This document shows, one piece after another, positions 55,905 to 64,000 of a DNA stretch of 64,000 nucleotides (positions within the stretch are counted from its first letter, which is position 1; the number at the start of each line of letters is the position of its first letter). A model generated the notes under the pieces. It did no database searches and was not told the origin of the DNA. It saw nothing but the letters and a program-made list of their open reading frames with translations. The stretch spans positions 62,001-126,000 of the forward strand of contig NZ_JAHBGB010000037.1 in NCBI RefSeq assembly GCF_018390555.1, written 5' to 3'. Origin of the DNA: Ancylobacter oerskovii (lineage in GTDB: Bacteria > Pseudomonadota > Alphaproteobacteria > Rhizobiales > Xanthobacteraceae). The translations under genes and the position numbers were made by a program.

Positions 55905-58733
55905 TCAGCTCGCCTGCTTCTTGAGGAGCGCGATGCCGAGCCCGAGGAGGACCGGGCCGGCGATGAGCAGCGGCAGGAAGGAGCCGGCGAGATCGGCGAA
56001 GCCCAGCCCCTTGGAGAAGGTGCCGCGGGCGATGGTCATGAAGTAGGTCGCCGGGTAGATTTGGCCAACGAAGGCGCCGGCGCCCTGCAGCGAGGTGACG
56101 GGATCGATCATGCCGGAATAGTTCACCGCGGGGATGAGGGTGAGCAATGCGGTGCCGAAGATGGCGGCGATCTGGCTGCTCATGAAGGTGGACAGCAGCA
56201 GGCCCAGCGCGGTGGCGGCAAAGACATAGAGCAGCGCCGCCAGGCTGAGGGCGAGAAGGCTGCCGGTGAACGGCACCCGGAAGATGAACACCGCGAAGGC
56301 CACCAGCATGGCGAAGTTCAGCATGGCGAGGGCGACATAGGGCAGCTGCTTGCCCACCAGGAACTCGAAGCGGGTGACTGGCGTGACGTAGAAGTTGGTG
56401 ATCGAGCCGAGTTCCTTTTCCCTGACCACGCTGAGCACCGCCAGCATGGCGGGGATCATCATCAGAAGCAGGGGAAGCATGGCCGGCACGATGGCCACGA
56501 GGCTCTGGACGCCGGGATTGTAGCGGTAGCGGATCTCGATGCGAAAATCGCCGACGGTGGCGGCATCGCCATAGCGCTGGCGGGCCTTCTGCGTCAGCCA
56601 GGCGGCGTGCATGCCCTGCACATAGCCGCGCACGGTCTCCGCCCGCGAGGGCATGGCGCCGTCGATCCAGGCGCCGATCTCCACCGTCTTGTTGCCGCGC
56701 GCGACGTCGCGGGCGAAGCCCGGCGGAATCTCGATGGCGAGGCTGATCTCGCCGTCCCGCATCCGCCGGTCCATGTCGGCATAATCGGTGATCGGCGGCT
56801 TCTCGATGAAATAGCGCGAGCCGGCGATCTGCTGCACATAGTCCTGGCTCAGCGCGGTGTCGTCGCGATCCAGCACCGCGAAGGACAGGTTGTCGACGTC
56901 CATGTTGATGCCGTAGCCGACCACGAACATCAGGATGACGGTGCCGAGCAGGGCCAGCGTGGCGCGGATGGGGTCGCGGCGCAGCTCCAGCGCCTCGCGG
57001 CGCGTATAGGCGAACATGCGGCGCGGGTCGAAGCGGCGGGGCGAGGCGGCATGCGCCGCTGCGGCCGGCGGGGATGCCGGCCGGGGAGGGACGGGGCCAG
57101 CCGGGACGGGCGGTTTTTCCGGGACGGCCGGGGTTGCCGGGGCGGGCGCGCTTGTCCCTCCGGCTGCCGGCGGAGCGGTCTTCGCCCGTGCGTCGATCGC
57201 TTCCTCCAGATAGGCGATGAACGCCTCCTCGAGCGACCCCGCCCCGCGCTTCCGCACGATGGCCGCCGGCGTGTCGCTGACCAGCACCCGCCCCGCATGC
57301 ATGAGGGAGATGCGGTCGCAGAGCTCGGCCTCGTTCATGAAATGGGTGGAGACGAAGATGGTCACGCTGTCCTTGCGCGACAGATCGGACAGGATCTGCC
57401 AGAAGCCGTCGCGCGCCACCGGGTCGACGCCGGATGTCGGCTCGTCGAGGATCAGGATGTCGGGCGCGTGGATCATCGCCACCGCGAGCGACAGCCGCTG
57501 GCGGATGCCGAGCGGCAGCGCATCCGGCAGGTCGTCCATGATGTCCTGCAGGTCGAACCTCGCCGCCATCTCCTCGATGCGGCCGGGAATGGTCTCCGGC
57601 GCCAGCCGGAACAGCCGCGCGTGCAGATCGAGATTCTGCCGCACGGTCAATTCCGTGTAGAGCGAGAAGGCCTGGCTCATATAGCCGACGTGTCGGCGCA
57701 CCTCGATGTCGTTGGGATCCACCTCGCGCCCGAACAGCCGCGCCGTGCCCTCGCTGGCCGGCAGAAGGCCGGTCAGCATCTTCATCGTCGTGGTCTTGCC
57801 GCAGCCATTGGAGCCGAGGAAGCCGAAGATCTCCCCGCGCGGGATGCGGAAGGAGACGTCGTCGACGGCGACGAAATCGCCGAAGCGCATGGTGAGATGC
57901 TCGGCCTCGATGGCGATGTCGGCCTCGGCGGCGTCCGCGCGCGGCGGGATGACCACCTCCCGATGGCCGCGCCGCTTCTCCTCCGGCAGCAGGGCGATGA
58001 AGGCGGCGTCGAGATTGGGCGTGCCGGTGCGCGCCGTCAGCTCCGCCGGCGTGCCGGTGGCGAGGAGGCGCCCGTCCTCCATGGCGACCAGCCAGTCGAA
58101 ATCCTGCGCCTCCTCCATATAGGCGGTGGCCACCATCACGCTCATGCCGGGGCGATCGCGCCTTATGGTGTCGATCAGCTGCCAGAACTGCCGGCGCGAC
58201 AGGGGATCGACGCCGGTGGTCGGCTCGTCGAGGATGAGCAGGTCCGGGTCATGGATCAGGGCGCAGCACAGGCCGACCTTCTGCTTCATGCCGCCGGACA
58301 GTTTGCCGGCCGGCCGATCCGGGAACGGGTCGAGCCCGGTCGCCTTGAGCAGCCCGGCGATCCGCCGGTGCCGCTCGGCCTGATCCTGGCCGAACAGGCG
58401 GCCGAAGAAATCGATGTTCTCGAACACCGACAGCGTCGGATAGAGGTTCTTGCCCAATCCCTGCGGCATGTAGGCGATGCGCGGACAGGTCAGCCGCCGG
58501 TGCTCGGCATCCGCCATGTCGCCGCCCAGCACCTCCACGCGGCCGCTCTGCACCACATGGGCGCCGGCGATCAGCGACAGCAGGCTCGACTTGCCGACCC
58601 CGTCCGGCCCGATCAGCCCGATCATCCGGCCGGCGGGAATGTCGAGCGTCACGTCGTCGAGCGCGCGCGTCGCGCCATAGGACAGGCCGACATGCTCGAG
58701 CCGCGCCACCGGCGGCACGGCGCCCGGGCTCAT
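55905..58733 (-). CDS. RbbA/YhiH-like fusion: two ABC ATPase domains plus ABC-2 permease
   Basis: This 942-residue protein has ABC domain 1 (about 8-235; Walker [10 protein letters not shown], signature [11 protein letters not shown]). ABC domain 2 (about 270-500) has Walker [10 protein letters not shown] and a site in place of the signature that reads [16 protein letters not shown] Pro/Ala linker (about 505-565) leads to an ABC-2 permease (about 575-940, with [20 protein letters not shown]). Such fusions, encoded with a HlyD adaptor, act as drug or toxic compound exporters. The 4-base overlap with the HlyD gene supports one operon. E. coli RbbA also has a ribosome link, which is not evident here. 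Confidence 0.93.
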   Translation of the reverse strand: MSPGAVPPVARLEHVGLSYGATRALDDVTLDIPAGRMIGLIGPDGVGKSSLLSLIAGAHVVQSGRVEVLGGDMADAEHRRLTCPRIAYMPQGLGKNLYPTLSVFENIDFFGRLFGQDQAERHRRIAGLLKATGLDPFPDRPAGKLSGGMKQKVGLCCALIHDPDLLILDEPTTGVDPLSRRQFWQLIDTIRRDRPGMSVMVATAYMEEAQDFDWLVAMEDGRLLATGTPAELTARTGTPNLDAAFIALLPEEKRRGHREVVIPPRADAAEADIAIEAEHLTMRFGDFVAVDDVSFRIPRGEIFGFLGSNGCGKTTTMKMLTGLLPASEGTARLFGREVDPNDIEVRRHVGYMSQAFSLYTELTVRQNLDLHARLFRLAPETIPGRIEEMAARFDLQDIMDDLPDALPLGIRQRLSLAVAMIHAPDILILDEPTSGVDPVARDGFWQILSDLSRKDSVTIFVSTHFMNEAELCDRISLMHAGRVLVSDTPAAIVRKRGAGSLEEAFIAYLEEAIDARAKTAPPAAGGTSAPAPATPAVPEKPPVPAGPVPPRPASPPAAAAHAASPRRFDPRRMFAYTRREALELRRDPIRATLALLGTVILMFVVGYGINMDVDNLSFAVLDRDDTALSQDYVQQIAGSRYFIEKPPITDYADMDRRMRDGEISLAIEIPPGFARDVARGNKTVEIGAWIDGAMPSRAETVRGYVQGMHAAWLTQKARQRYGDAATVGDFRIEIRYRYNPGVQSLVAIVPAMLPLLLMMIPAMLAVLSVVREKELGSITNFYVTPVTRFEFLVGKQLPYVALAMLNFAMLVAFAVFIFRVPFTGSLLALSLAALLYVFAATALGLLLSTFMSSQIAAIFGTALLTLIPAVNYSGMIDPVTSLQGAGAFVGQIYPATYFMTIARGTFSKGLGFADLAGSFLPLLIAGPVLLGLGIALLKKQAS

Positions 58734-59797
58734 TGCACGAGGTTCCTGGTCAGGCTGGCTGGCCAGGCGGCGCTGGAATCCACCCGGACATAGGCCATGC
58801 CGGGCAGGCCGGTCTTCACGTACTGGATGTATTTGCGCAGCAATTCCTGCGGGATCTTCGCCTTGACCCGGAACATCAGCTTCTGGCGTTCTTCCTCGGT
58901 CTCGACGGTCTTCGGCGTGAACTGGGCGACGTCGGCCACGAAGCTCACCGACGCCGGGATCACATGCTGCGGCGCCGCGTCGAGCACCAGGCGCACTTCC
59001 GTGCCGATCGCCACCCGCCCGGCCTCGGCGGTCGGGAGAAAGAAGGTCATGTAGACATCCTCGAGATCGACGAGGTTCAGCACCCGCCCGCCCGCCGACA
59101 GCACCTCTCCGGGCTGGGCGACGCGGTACTGGACCCGCCCGTCGCGCGGGGAGGTCAGCGTGGCATCGTCGATATCGGCCTCGATGCTCTCGATCGCCGC
59201 CCGGGCGGCATCCACCGCCGCCTCGGCGTCGATGACGGTCGCCCGCGCCGAACCTATCGCCGCTTCCGCCGCGGCGAGCTGCGCCTTGGCGGCGGCCACC
59301 GCCGCCTTCGCGCTCTGCTCGTTGGCGCGGTCGTCGTCGACCGTCTGCTGCGAGACCGAATTGGTGACGACGAGCTGCGAGGAGCGCGCCAGACGCTTCT
59401 CCGCCGCATCGAGCTCGGCCTCGCGCTGGGTGATCACCGCGGCGGCGGCGGTATGCTCCGCCTCGCGCTGCTCGACGAGGCTCCTGGCGGTATCCACCGA
59501 GATCAGGGCGCGCTTGAGCTGCGCCTCCGCCTGCCGGCGCTGGGCCTCGAGCTGAACCGTGTCCATCCGGGCCAGCACCTGGCCGGCGGTGACGAAATCG
59601 CCTTCATTGACGAGGATGTCGCGAATGCGGCCGGCCGCCTTGGTCGAGATGTCGATCTCGGTCGCCTCAATGCGGCCATTGCCGCTGGCGATGCCGGCGG
59701 GCAAACCCGCGCCGGAATAATAGCGCCACCCGTAATAGGCGCCGGCGACCAGCGCGATGCAGATGACGGCCAGGAGCCAGTTCTTCGGCAGCTTCAT
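58730..59797 (-). CDS. HlyD-family membrane fusion protein of the ABC exporter
   Basis: This 355-residue adaptor has one N-terminal anchor ([20 protein letters not shown]), biotinyl-lipoyl halves ([20 protein letters not shown] and [19 protein letters not shown]) and a long coiled-coil hairpin of about 130 residues rich in Ala, Glu and Gln (about 95-215). It links the inner membrane pump to an outer-membrane channel. ATG 59797 chosen; the upstream in-frame extension is 15 residues and not hydrophobic. It is the first gene of the export operon. Confidence 0.92.
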   Translation of the reverse strand: MKLPKNWLLAVICIALVAGAYYGWRYYSGAGLPAGIASGNGRIEATEIDISTKAAGRIRDILVNEGDFVTAGQVLARMDTVQLEAQRRQAEAQLKRALISVDTARSLVEQREAEHTAAAAVITQREAELDAAEKRLARSSQLVVTNSVSQQTVDDDRANEQSAKAAVAAAKAQLAAAEAAIGSARATVIDAEAAVDAARAAIESIEADIDDATLTSPRDGRVQYRVAQPGEVLSAGGRVLNLVDLEDVYMTFFLPTAEAGRVAIGTEVRLVLDAAPQHVIPASVSFVADVAQFTPKTVETEEERQKLMFRVKAKIPQELLRKYIQYVKTGLPGMAYVRVDSSAAWPASLTRNLVQ

Positions 59798-60282
59798 CTC
59801 TTCCCCAACCCGTTGCGAGGAGCGACCCGCCCCTCGATGCACTCAGCTCCGCCGACCGCCTGCTCGCGATGCCGCGCCGCCGGCCCAAACCGCCCCCTGT
59901 TCCCCTGGCAGGCTAGACAACATTCGCGCCGACGCAACGGGCTTCCAGAGAACGTGTACGGGCCGATCGCCGCGCTCGGAGGAGTGCTTCCCCCTCCGGC
60001 GCGCGGGAGGTGGCGGAGCCGGGCGCCCGGCTTGACATTCCGGTGGGGAATAGCCAGTTTCCAGCCATCATGACCGATCCTGTCCAGACTTTCTTCGCTC
60101 AGGCGTGTCCCATCGCGGGACACTGACCCCCGGCTCGGTCGCGTCGCGCCCCGGCTGAGGGGTGCCCAGGCAGCTTGCCGCCCGTTCGGCGGACCTACGC
60201 TGCATCTCGCGACAGCCGATCCATCCAAACCACCATCTTCGGAGCGCGCCGCCTGATCGCCGCTCCCCTATGAGAGGCCGCC
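59798..60282. other. Divergent intergenic region
   Basis: This 485-base region lies between the exporter operon and rnk and should hold both promoters. I find no gene, no large repeat and no clear operator. No regulator gene is adjacent to the exporter. Confidence 0.4.
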
Positions 60283-60684
60283 ATGGCTCCCGCACGGCGC
60301 AAGCCCGCCATCGCCATCACACGTCCCGACCACGAGACGCTGACCCGTCTCGCCGACTCCTATGCGAGCCGCAATTCCGGCCTCGCCGAGGAGCTCTATA
60401 CCGAACTCGACCGCGCCCGGATCGTGGCCGCCGGGCCGGCGGGGCGGAACATCGTCCGCATCGGCTCGTCGCTGCGCTTCACGACCGATGCCGGGGAGGA
60501 CCGGACCGTGACGCTCGTCCTGCCGGGGGAGGCCGACATCGCCGCCGGCAAGGTCTCGGTGATGACGCCGATCGGCATCGCGCTCATCGGCCTTTCATCC
60601 GGCCAGTCGATGGACTGGACCGCCCGGGACGGCCGCAGCCACAAGCTCACCGTGATCAGCGTGGAAGCCGGCGAGGGGGCCTAG
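60283..60684 (+). CDS. rnk: Nucleoside diphosphate kinase regulator (Rnk, GreA/GreB C-terminal fold)
   Basis: This 133-residue protein has an N-terminal helical part (ETLTRLADSYASRNSGLAEE LY) and a GreA/GreB-type C-terminal FKBP-like domain: IVRIGSSLRFTTDAGED, VTLVLPGEADIAAGKVSVMT, then PIGIALIGLSSGQSMDW. It matches Rnk, which binds RNA polymerase. The exact effect in this organism is unknown. Confidence 0.92.
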   Translation: MAPARRKPAIAITRPDHETLTRLADSYASRNSGLAEELYTELDRARIVAAGPAGRNIVRIGSSLRFTTDAGEDRTVTLVLPGEADIAAGKVSVMTPIGIALIGLSSGQSMDWTARDGRSHKLTVISVEAGEGA

Positions 60685-60780
60685 AGCCTTTCCGGTGAAC
60701 CGGAGTTCACGGAAAGGCTCCGGGTTCCTGTTCGGGCGCGTTTTCTTCGAACCGGATCCCGCTTCGCTCGAAAACGCTCC
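60684..60780. repeat. Hairpin repeat after rnk (Rhizobiales intergenic palindrome)
   Basis: GAGCCTTTCCGGTGAAC at 60684-60700 pairs with GTTCACGGAAAGGCTC at 60705-60720 with one bulged G and a CGGA loop. It starts at the last base of the rnk stop codon, so it can act as a terminator. A second palindrome follows at about 60739-60779 (GCGTTTTCTTCGAACCGGAT and then CTTCGCTCGAAAACGCT), a motif repeated widely in Rhizobiales genomes. Confidence 0.7.
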
Positions 60781-60812
60781 CGCGGCCCGCCCCGGGACGG
60801 GCCGGGCCCGCA

Positions 60813-61415
60813 TCAGGGGCCCGGCGGCTCCGAAGCCGGCTGATCGTCCTCCCCCCAGCGGGGGAAGGCGTTCAGGTCCAGATCGAACAGGTCGAGCACC
60901 CGGCCGATCGTGTGCGTGACCATGTCGTCCAGCGATTGCGGGCGCGCATAGAAGGCCGGGACCGGCGGCGCGATAATGCCGCCCATCTCGGTGACCGCCA
61001 GCATGCTCTTCAGATGGCCGGCATGCAGCGGGGTCTCGCGCAGCATCAGCACCAGCCGGCGGCGCTCCTTCAGGCAGACATCCGCCGCCCGGCTGATGAG
61101 GCCGGACGTCACGCCATGGGCGATGTCGCTCATCGAGCGCACCGAGCAGGGCGCGACGATCATCCCCATGGTGCGGAACGAGCCCGAGGAGATCGGCGCG
61201 GCGATGTCGTTCGGCGAATAGACGACGTCCGCGAGGCCGCGCAGTTCTTCCGACGACATCTCGGTCTCATAGGCGCGCGTCATCTCGCCCGCCTTGGAGA
61301 CGACGAGATGGCTTTCGATCCGCAGCTCCCGAAGCGCCTTCAGGAGCCGCACGCCATAGACGATGCCGGTGGCGCCGGTGATGCCGACCACCATGCGCCG
61401 GGGTGTGGTCCCCAT
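60813..61415 (-). CDS. ubiX: Flavin prenyltransferase UbiX
   Basis: This 200-residue enzyme makes prenylated FMN, the cofactor of UbiD decarboxylases. Features are VVGITGATGIVYGVRLLKAL, the flavin-binding SSGSFRTMGMIVAPCSVRSM, and MLRETPLHAGHLKSMLAVTEMGG with the prenyl phosphate site. The ATG at 61415 gives the family start; a longer frame adds 16 residues. It is 25 bases downstream of the UbiD gene, so cofactor and enzyme are made together. Confidence 0.94.
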   Translation of the reverse strand: MGTTPRRMVVGITGATGIVYGVRLLKALRELRIESHLVVSKAGEMTRAYETEMSSEELRGLADVVYSPNDIAAPISSGSFRTMGMIVAPCSVRSMSDIAHGVTSGLISRAADVCLKERRRLVLMLRETPLHAGHLKSMLAVTEMGGIIAPPVPAFYARPQSLDDMVTHTIGRVLDLFDLDLNAFPRWGEDDQPASEPPGP

Positions 61416-61440
61416 TATCGAATTCCTTGCGTCATCATGC

Positions 61441-63078
61441 TCATGCCGGGTGCGAGCCGACATGCCGAGGGTCGAAGTTCGACGGGGCGGCCGGCTTCGC
61501 CTCGAAGGCGAAGGGGCGGTCCGACAGGGTGTAGCGGTACCACGGCGCGTCGTTCATGCGGCCCAGCTTGTGGCGCAGGCTGCCGAAGGCCCCGTAGATG
61601 AACCTGTAGGGCTGGCCGTGGAAATGCTTGAGGATGTCGAGCCAGGCGCGCGGCTCGGCGCCGATGAAGGCCTCCATCTCGCGGGCGATCTCCTCCTCGG
61701 TCATCGGCTTCAGATCGGCCGGCGGATCGCCGAGATCGGTGACGGCGCTCTTGATGAACTCGTCCGGGTTCCAGCCGGCGCCCATCGGCTTGGTGCAGTC
61801 CATGCCGATCTTCGAGGCGACGCCGGGCTCGGCGCATTTCGGATCGACCGTCATCGTGTTGCAGTCCTTGATGATGACGGTGTCGCGGTCGGGCATGTAG
61901 CGGAACGCCATGGCGGCGAGCACCGCCTGGTCGTCCCAGATGTCGACGTCGTCGTTGAACACCATCGCCACCTTGGGCAGGCCCTGCTTGGAGCAGGTGA
62001 GCATCAGCCCCAGCGCCTGCTTGGCATCGCCCGCGCCCAGCGGCCGGATCTTGGCATAGGCGATGTTCGACAGGCCGCCGGCCGGGCTGCGCACCTCCAG
62101 CACATCGATGCCGGCGAGGCGCAGCGCGCCGTAGAGATCGGCCTCGATGGCGGGCAGCTGCAGCATGTTGTCGGTGTACCAGGGATGCATGCCGCCAATG
62201 GTGCAGTGCTGGTAGATCGGGTTCCTGCGGTAGGTCATCGCCTTCACCTTGAGGCGATAATTGTGCTTCATCCCGCCGCCATACATGCCGGTATATTCGC
62301 CATAGGGGCCTTCGTCGAAGGTCATCCCCTCGCTCGCCATCAACTCGCATTCGAGCACCAGCTCGGCATTGGCGGGCACCATCACGTCGATGGTCTCGCA
62401 CTTCACCATCCTGGCCGGCGCGCCGTAGAAGCCGCCCAGCACCTCGAAATCGTCGGTGTCGCCGGGCACGCCGACCAGCGCCGAGATCTTGTCGAGGATC
62501 GGCCCGCCAATGACCATGGCGACCTCGAGATTCTGCCCCTTCGCCGCCGCCGCCATCGCATGGATGCGCTGGCGGTGGGAGGTGCAGGTCATGTCGACCG
62601 ACTTCTCGTTCTTCGAGCGGAACATGGAGCGGTAGATGCCCCAGTCATAGACGCCGGTGTCGGGATGCTTCGAGATGAACAGATTGTCGTTGGTATAGGC
62701 GTGGCCGTCGCGATCATGGTGCAGGAACAAGGGTAGACGCGTCAGGTCGACCTCGTCGCCCTTCAGGATGACCTCCTTGCACGGAGCGGTATCCACCACT
62801 TCCCATTTGCGGCGCGACTTCGCCGTCTCGACCATCTTGCGGCCGGTCTGGGTCCGGTCGCACTCCATGGCCCAGGCATACATGTCCTGGTTGGAATAGG
62901 CGTTGGCGAGGACCGAGAACTCGCAATCCTTGATCTTCTCGATCAGGACGGCCTTGGTCGGGTTGGCCTCGAGCGTCTTGGGGATCTGGTCGACGCGGAT
63001 CTCGTCGGTGATGCGGACGAGAAATCCGGCGGCGTCCATGGCCTGCACGAATTCGGGAAGCGACTGCTGCGACGGCAT
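61441..63078 (-). CDS. UbiD-family decarboxylase
   Basis: This 545-residue enzyme should bind prenylated FMN and (de)carboxylate an unsaturated or aromatic acid. The metal and catalytic region is visible: YDWGIYRSMFRS, CTSHRQRIH, and LECELMASEGMTFDEGPYGE with its acidic residues. The length exceeds ubiquinone UbiD (about 490) and the protein lies in an operon with a SRPBCC protein, not with ubiquinone genes. It is more probably a catabolic decarboxylase or carboxylase of a phenolic or heteroaromatic acid. The substrate is unknown. ATG 63078 is the likely start. Confidence 0.9.
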   Translation of the reverse strand: MPSQQSLPEFVQAMDAAGFLVRITDEIRVDQIPKTLEANPTKAVLIEKIKDCEFSVLANAYSNQDMYAWAMECDRTQTGRKMVETAKSRRKWEVVDTAPCKEVILKGDEVDLTRLPLFLHHDRDGHAYTNDNLFISKHPDTGVYDWGIYRSMFRSKNEKSVDMTCTSHRQRIHAMAAAAKGQNLEVAMVIGGPILDKISALVGVPGDTDDFEVLGGFYGAPARMVKCETIDVMVPANAELVLECELMASEGMTFDEGPYGEYTGMYGGGMKHNYRLKVKAMTYRRNPIYQHCTIGGMHPWYTDNMLQLPAIEADLYGALRLAGIDVLEVRSPAGGLSNIAYAKIRPLGAGDAKQALGLMLTCSKQGLPKVAMVFNDDVDIWDDQAVLAAMAFRYMPDRDTVIIKDCNTMTVDPKCAEPGVASKIGMDCTKPMGAGWNPDEFIKSAVTDLGDPPADLKPMTEEEIAREMEAFIGAEPRAWLDILKHFHGQPYRFIYGAFGSLRHKLGRMNDAPWYRYTLSDRPFAFEAKPAAPSNFDPRHVGSHPA

Positions 63079-63115
63079 GGGGAATGCTCCAATCCGGTTT
63101 CGGAAATGGCCGGAT

Positions 63116-63544
63116 TCAGGAAAAGGCCGGGTCCGAGGCACCGGATTCGACGTAATCGCGCAGATGATGCACCAGCGCACCCCAGATGGTGTTGCACTTG
63201 ACGAAATTGGCTTCGTCATGCGGCCAGCCGCCATGGACGACACTCAGGCGGGTGCGGCCATCCGGCGCGGAGGCGAAGGAGAACGCCGCCGTGGTGCCAA
63301 CGGCGTCGCCGGGGCCGCGGGTGCAGGTCCAGAGGATTTCCTCCGGGTCGTCCTGATCGATGCGCCACGAAAATTCGGGGCGGCCGGTATATTTCAGATT
63401 CCACTGCGTCCCGAGGGCGCCGGTCCCTTCGACATGCGGAGTATTCCAGCCCCGGAGACCTTCAGCCGTACTTAGAGCCGTTCTGACTTTTTCTACGCTC
63501 GCGGAGATGAAAATCTCGTGCTTCAGTGAATGTGCCCCAGCCAT
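63116..63544 (-). CDS. SRPBCC (AHSA1/START-like) protein linked to UbiD
   Basis: This 142-residue protein is a single AHSA1-like domain: LKHEIFISASVEKVRTALST, then GALGTQWNLKYTGRPEFSWR and a C-terminal helix WGALVHHLRDYVESG. GGGAGGAC lies 4-10 bases before ATG 63544. It is 37 bases upstream of the UbiD gene, on the same strand, and appears to be the first gene of the operon. A role in binding the hydrophobic substrate is an inference. Confidence 0.85.
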   Translation of the reverse strand: MAGAHSLKHEIFISASVEKVRTALSTAEGLRGWNTPHVEGTGALGTQWNLKYTGRPEFSWRIDQDDPEEILWTCTRGPGDAVGTTAAFSFASAPDGRTRLSVVHGGWPHDEANFVKCNTIWGALVHHLRDYVESGASDPAFS

Positions 63545-63561
63545 TTGGGTCCTCCCTCGAT

Positions 63562-63578
63562 GTGGTAAGATAGTGGTA
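63562..63578. promoter_or_regulatory. Direct repeat GTGGTA, possible regulator site
   Basis: GTGGTA occurs at 63562-63567 and 63573-63578, 11 bases apart, about one helical turn, within the AT-richer region just upstream of the SRPBCC-UbiD-UbiX operon. A regulator may bind here, but no regulator gene is in view. Confidence 0.35.
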
Positions 63579-63699
63579 CGAATAACGTGCACAAGGCAAG
63601 CAACCCGGCCGTGTCGCGAACCGCGCGCCGCCGGGCCGAATCCTGGCCGGCACGGGGTTCGCCACCCTTCGGATCGTCGGGGACGGGATGGCGCACGCT

Positions 63700-64000
63700 C
63701 TAGGCCTCGCGGTCGATGCGCGGCGCGGCGGGGCCGGCCAGGATCGCGCTGCCGATGACGATGGCCGCGAGGGCGACGACGGCGCCCAGCCCGGCCTCCA
63801 GCAGCCGCTCCATCAGCAAGGGCGACCAGGGAAGGTTGCGTCCGAGATTGCTCATGCCGATCGCCAGCGGCGTGATGAAGAGCAGGGCCACCGCATAGTT
63901 GCGGGCCATGAAGAGCTCCGCGATCGCCTGGCACAGGGCGATGATCAGTATGAGCGCGAGGGGGCCGGGCTCGCGGGCGAACAGCACCGCGCCGATGCAG
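63700..64000 (-). CDS. C-terminal part of an integral membrane protein, probably FUSC family
   Basis: The frame is open at the right window edge, so the N-terminal part is missing. The visible 100 codons have several hydrophobic helices (LALILIIALCQAIAELFMAR, YAVALLFITPLAIGM, AGLGAVVALAAIVIGSAI). The LxVIxxLxxxAELFMARNYA-VALLFITPLA pattern resembles the FUSC/aromatic acid exporter family (inner-membrane channel with helical bundle). It is on the strand of the UbiD operon, 155 bases upstream of it, and may export an aromatic acid; both points are inference. Confidence 0.65.
   Translation of the reverse strand, partial: CIGAVLFAREPGPLALILIIALCQAIAELFMARNYAVALLFITPLAIGMSNLGRNLPWSPLLMERLLEAGLGAVVALAAIVIGSAILAGPAAPRIDREA

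Noticed and set aside
54759-58793. A 1344-codon open frame on the plus strand, antisense to the ABC export genes
   Set aside because: Its sequence is full of Arg, His, Gly and Asp-rich low-complexity text with no domain. The minus strand has clear ABC and HlyD domains. It is a shadow caused by high GC content.
60283-60684. GreA/GreB transcript cleavage factor
   Set aside because: Only the C-terminal FKBP-like domain is present, with no long coiled-coil; it fits Rnk.

Overview
The window is about 64 kb of GC-rich DNA with dense coding. It looks like a chromosomal segment of an alphaproteobacterium of the order Hyphomicrobiales (Rhizobiales), possibly a Xanthobacteraceae-like organism. The reasons are the housekeeping order pyrB-pyrC'-plsY-dprA-topA-rnr-DUF983-NUDIX-rpmG, the separated gatCA/gatB genes, Rhizobiales-style intergenic palindromes (34981-35066, 60684-60780) and the protein families present. 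The genus is an inference; no rRNA is present. I see no prophage, insertion sequence, integrase or CRISPR array.

Layout. 1-2801: the end of a membrane protein, then a four-carbon acid-sugar catabolic operon (Asp/Glu racemase-like protein, OtnK-type kinase, OtnC-type decarboxylase). 3540-6130: a YdeP/FdhF-type molybdopterin oxidoreductase overlapping a small winged-helix gene. 6244-14091: a carbohydrate module with a GntR regulator, esterase, complete ABC importer, sugar isomerase/epimerase and Gfo/Idh/MocA dehydrogenase. Its ATPase gene is divergent, across a perfect 22-bp palindrome. 14178-29778: mostly housekeeping genes (rpmG, NUDIX, DUF983, rnr, topA, dprA, plsY, pyrimidine genes, ruvX) with transporters interleaved. 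29953-42428: gatC-gatA-chorismate mutase and gatB, separated by a 4.3 kb patch of small accessory genes and repeats. 42683-42774: tRNA-Ser(GCU). 43331-45654: PPK2 and an ArsR/SRPBCC pair.

45840-51153 holds a self-contained regulatory circuit: an NtrC-type sigma-54 activator, a sensor kinase with a large periplasmic domain, and an OFA-family MFS transporter. A well-matched sigma-54 promoter and two 13-bp palindromes lie upstream of the transporter. 51256-54715: a CLC-CBS chloride transporter divergent from a MarR regulator, then two stress or envelope proteins. 54789-59797: a three-gene ABC exporter (HlyD adaptor, RbbA-like fused ATPase/permease, ABC-2 permease). 60283-64000: rnk, an SRPBCC-ubiD-ubiX decarboxylase operon, and the end of a probable FUSC-family membrane protein.

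The points most worth following up are the sigma-54 transporter circuit, the racemase-like protein with one catalytic cysteine in the acid-sugar operon, the dihydroorotase that has lost its metal-binding histidines, the CLC protein with altered signature residues, and the SRPBCC-UbiD-UbiX operon. All functional calls are from sequence reading alone.
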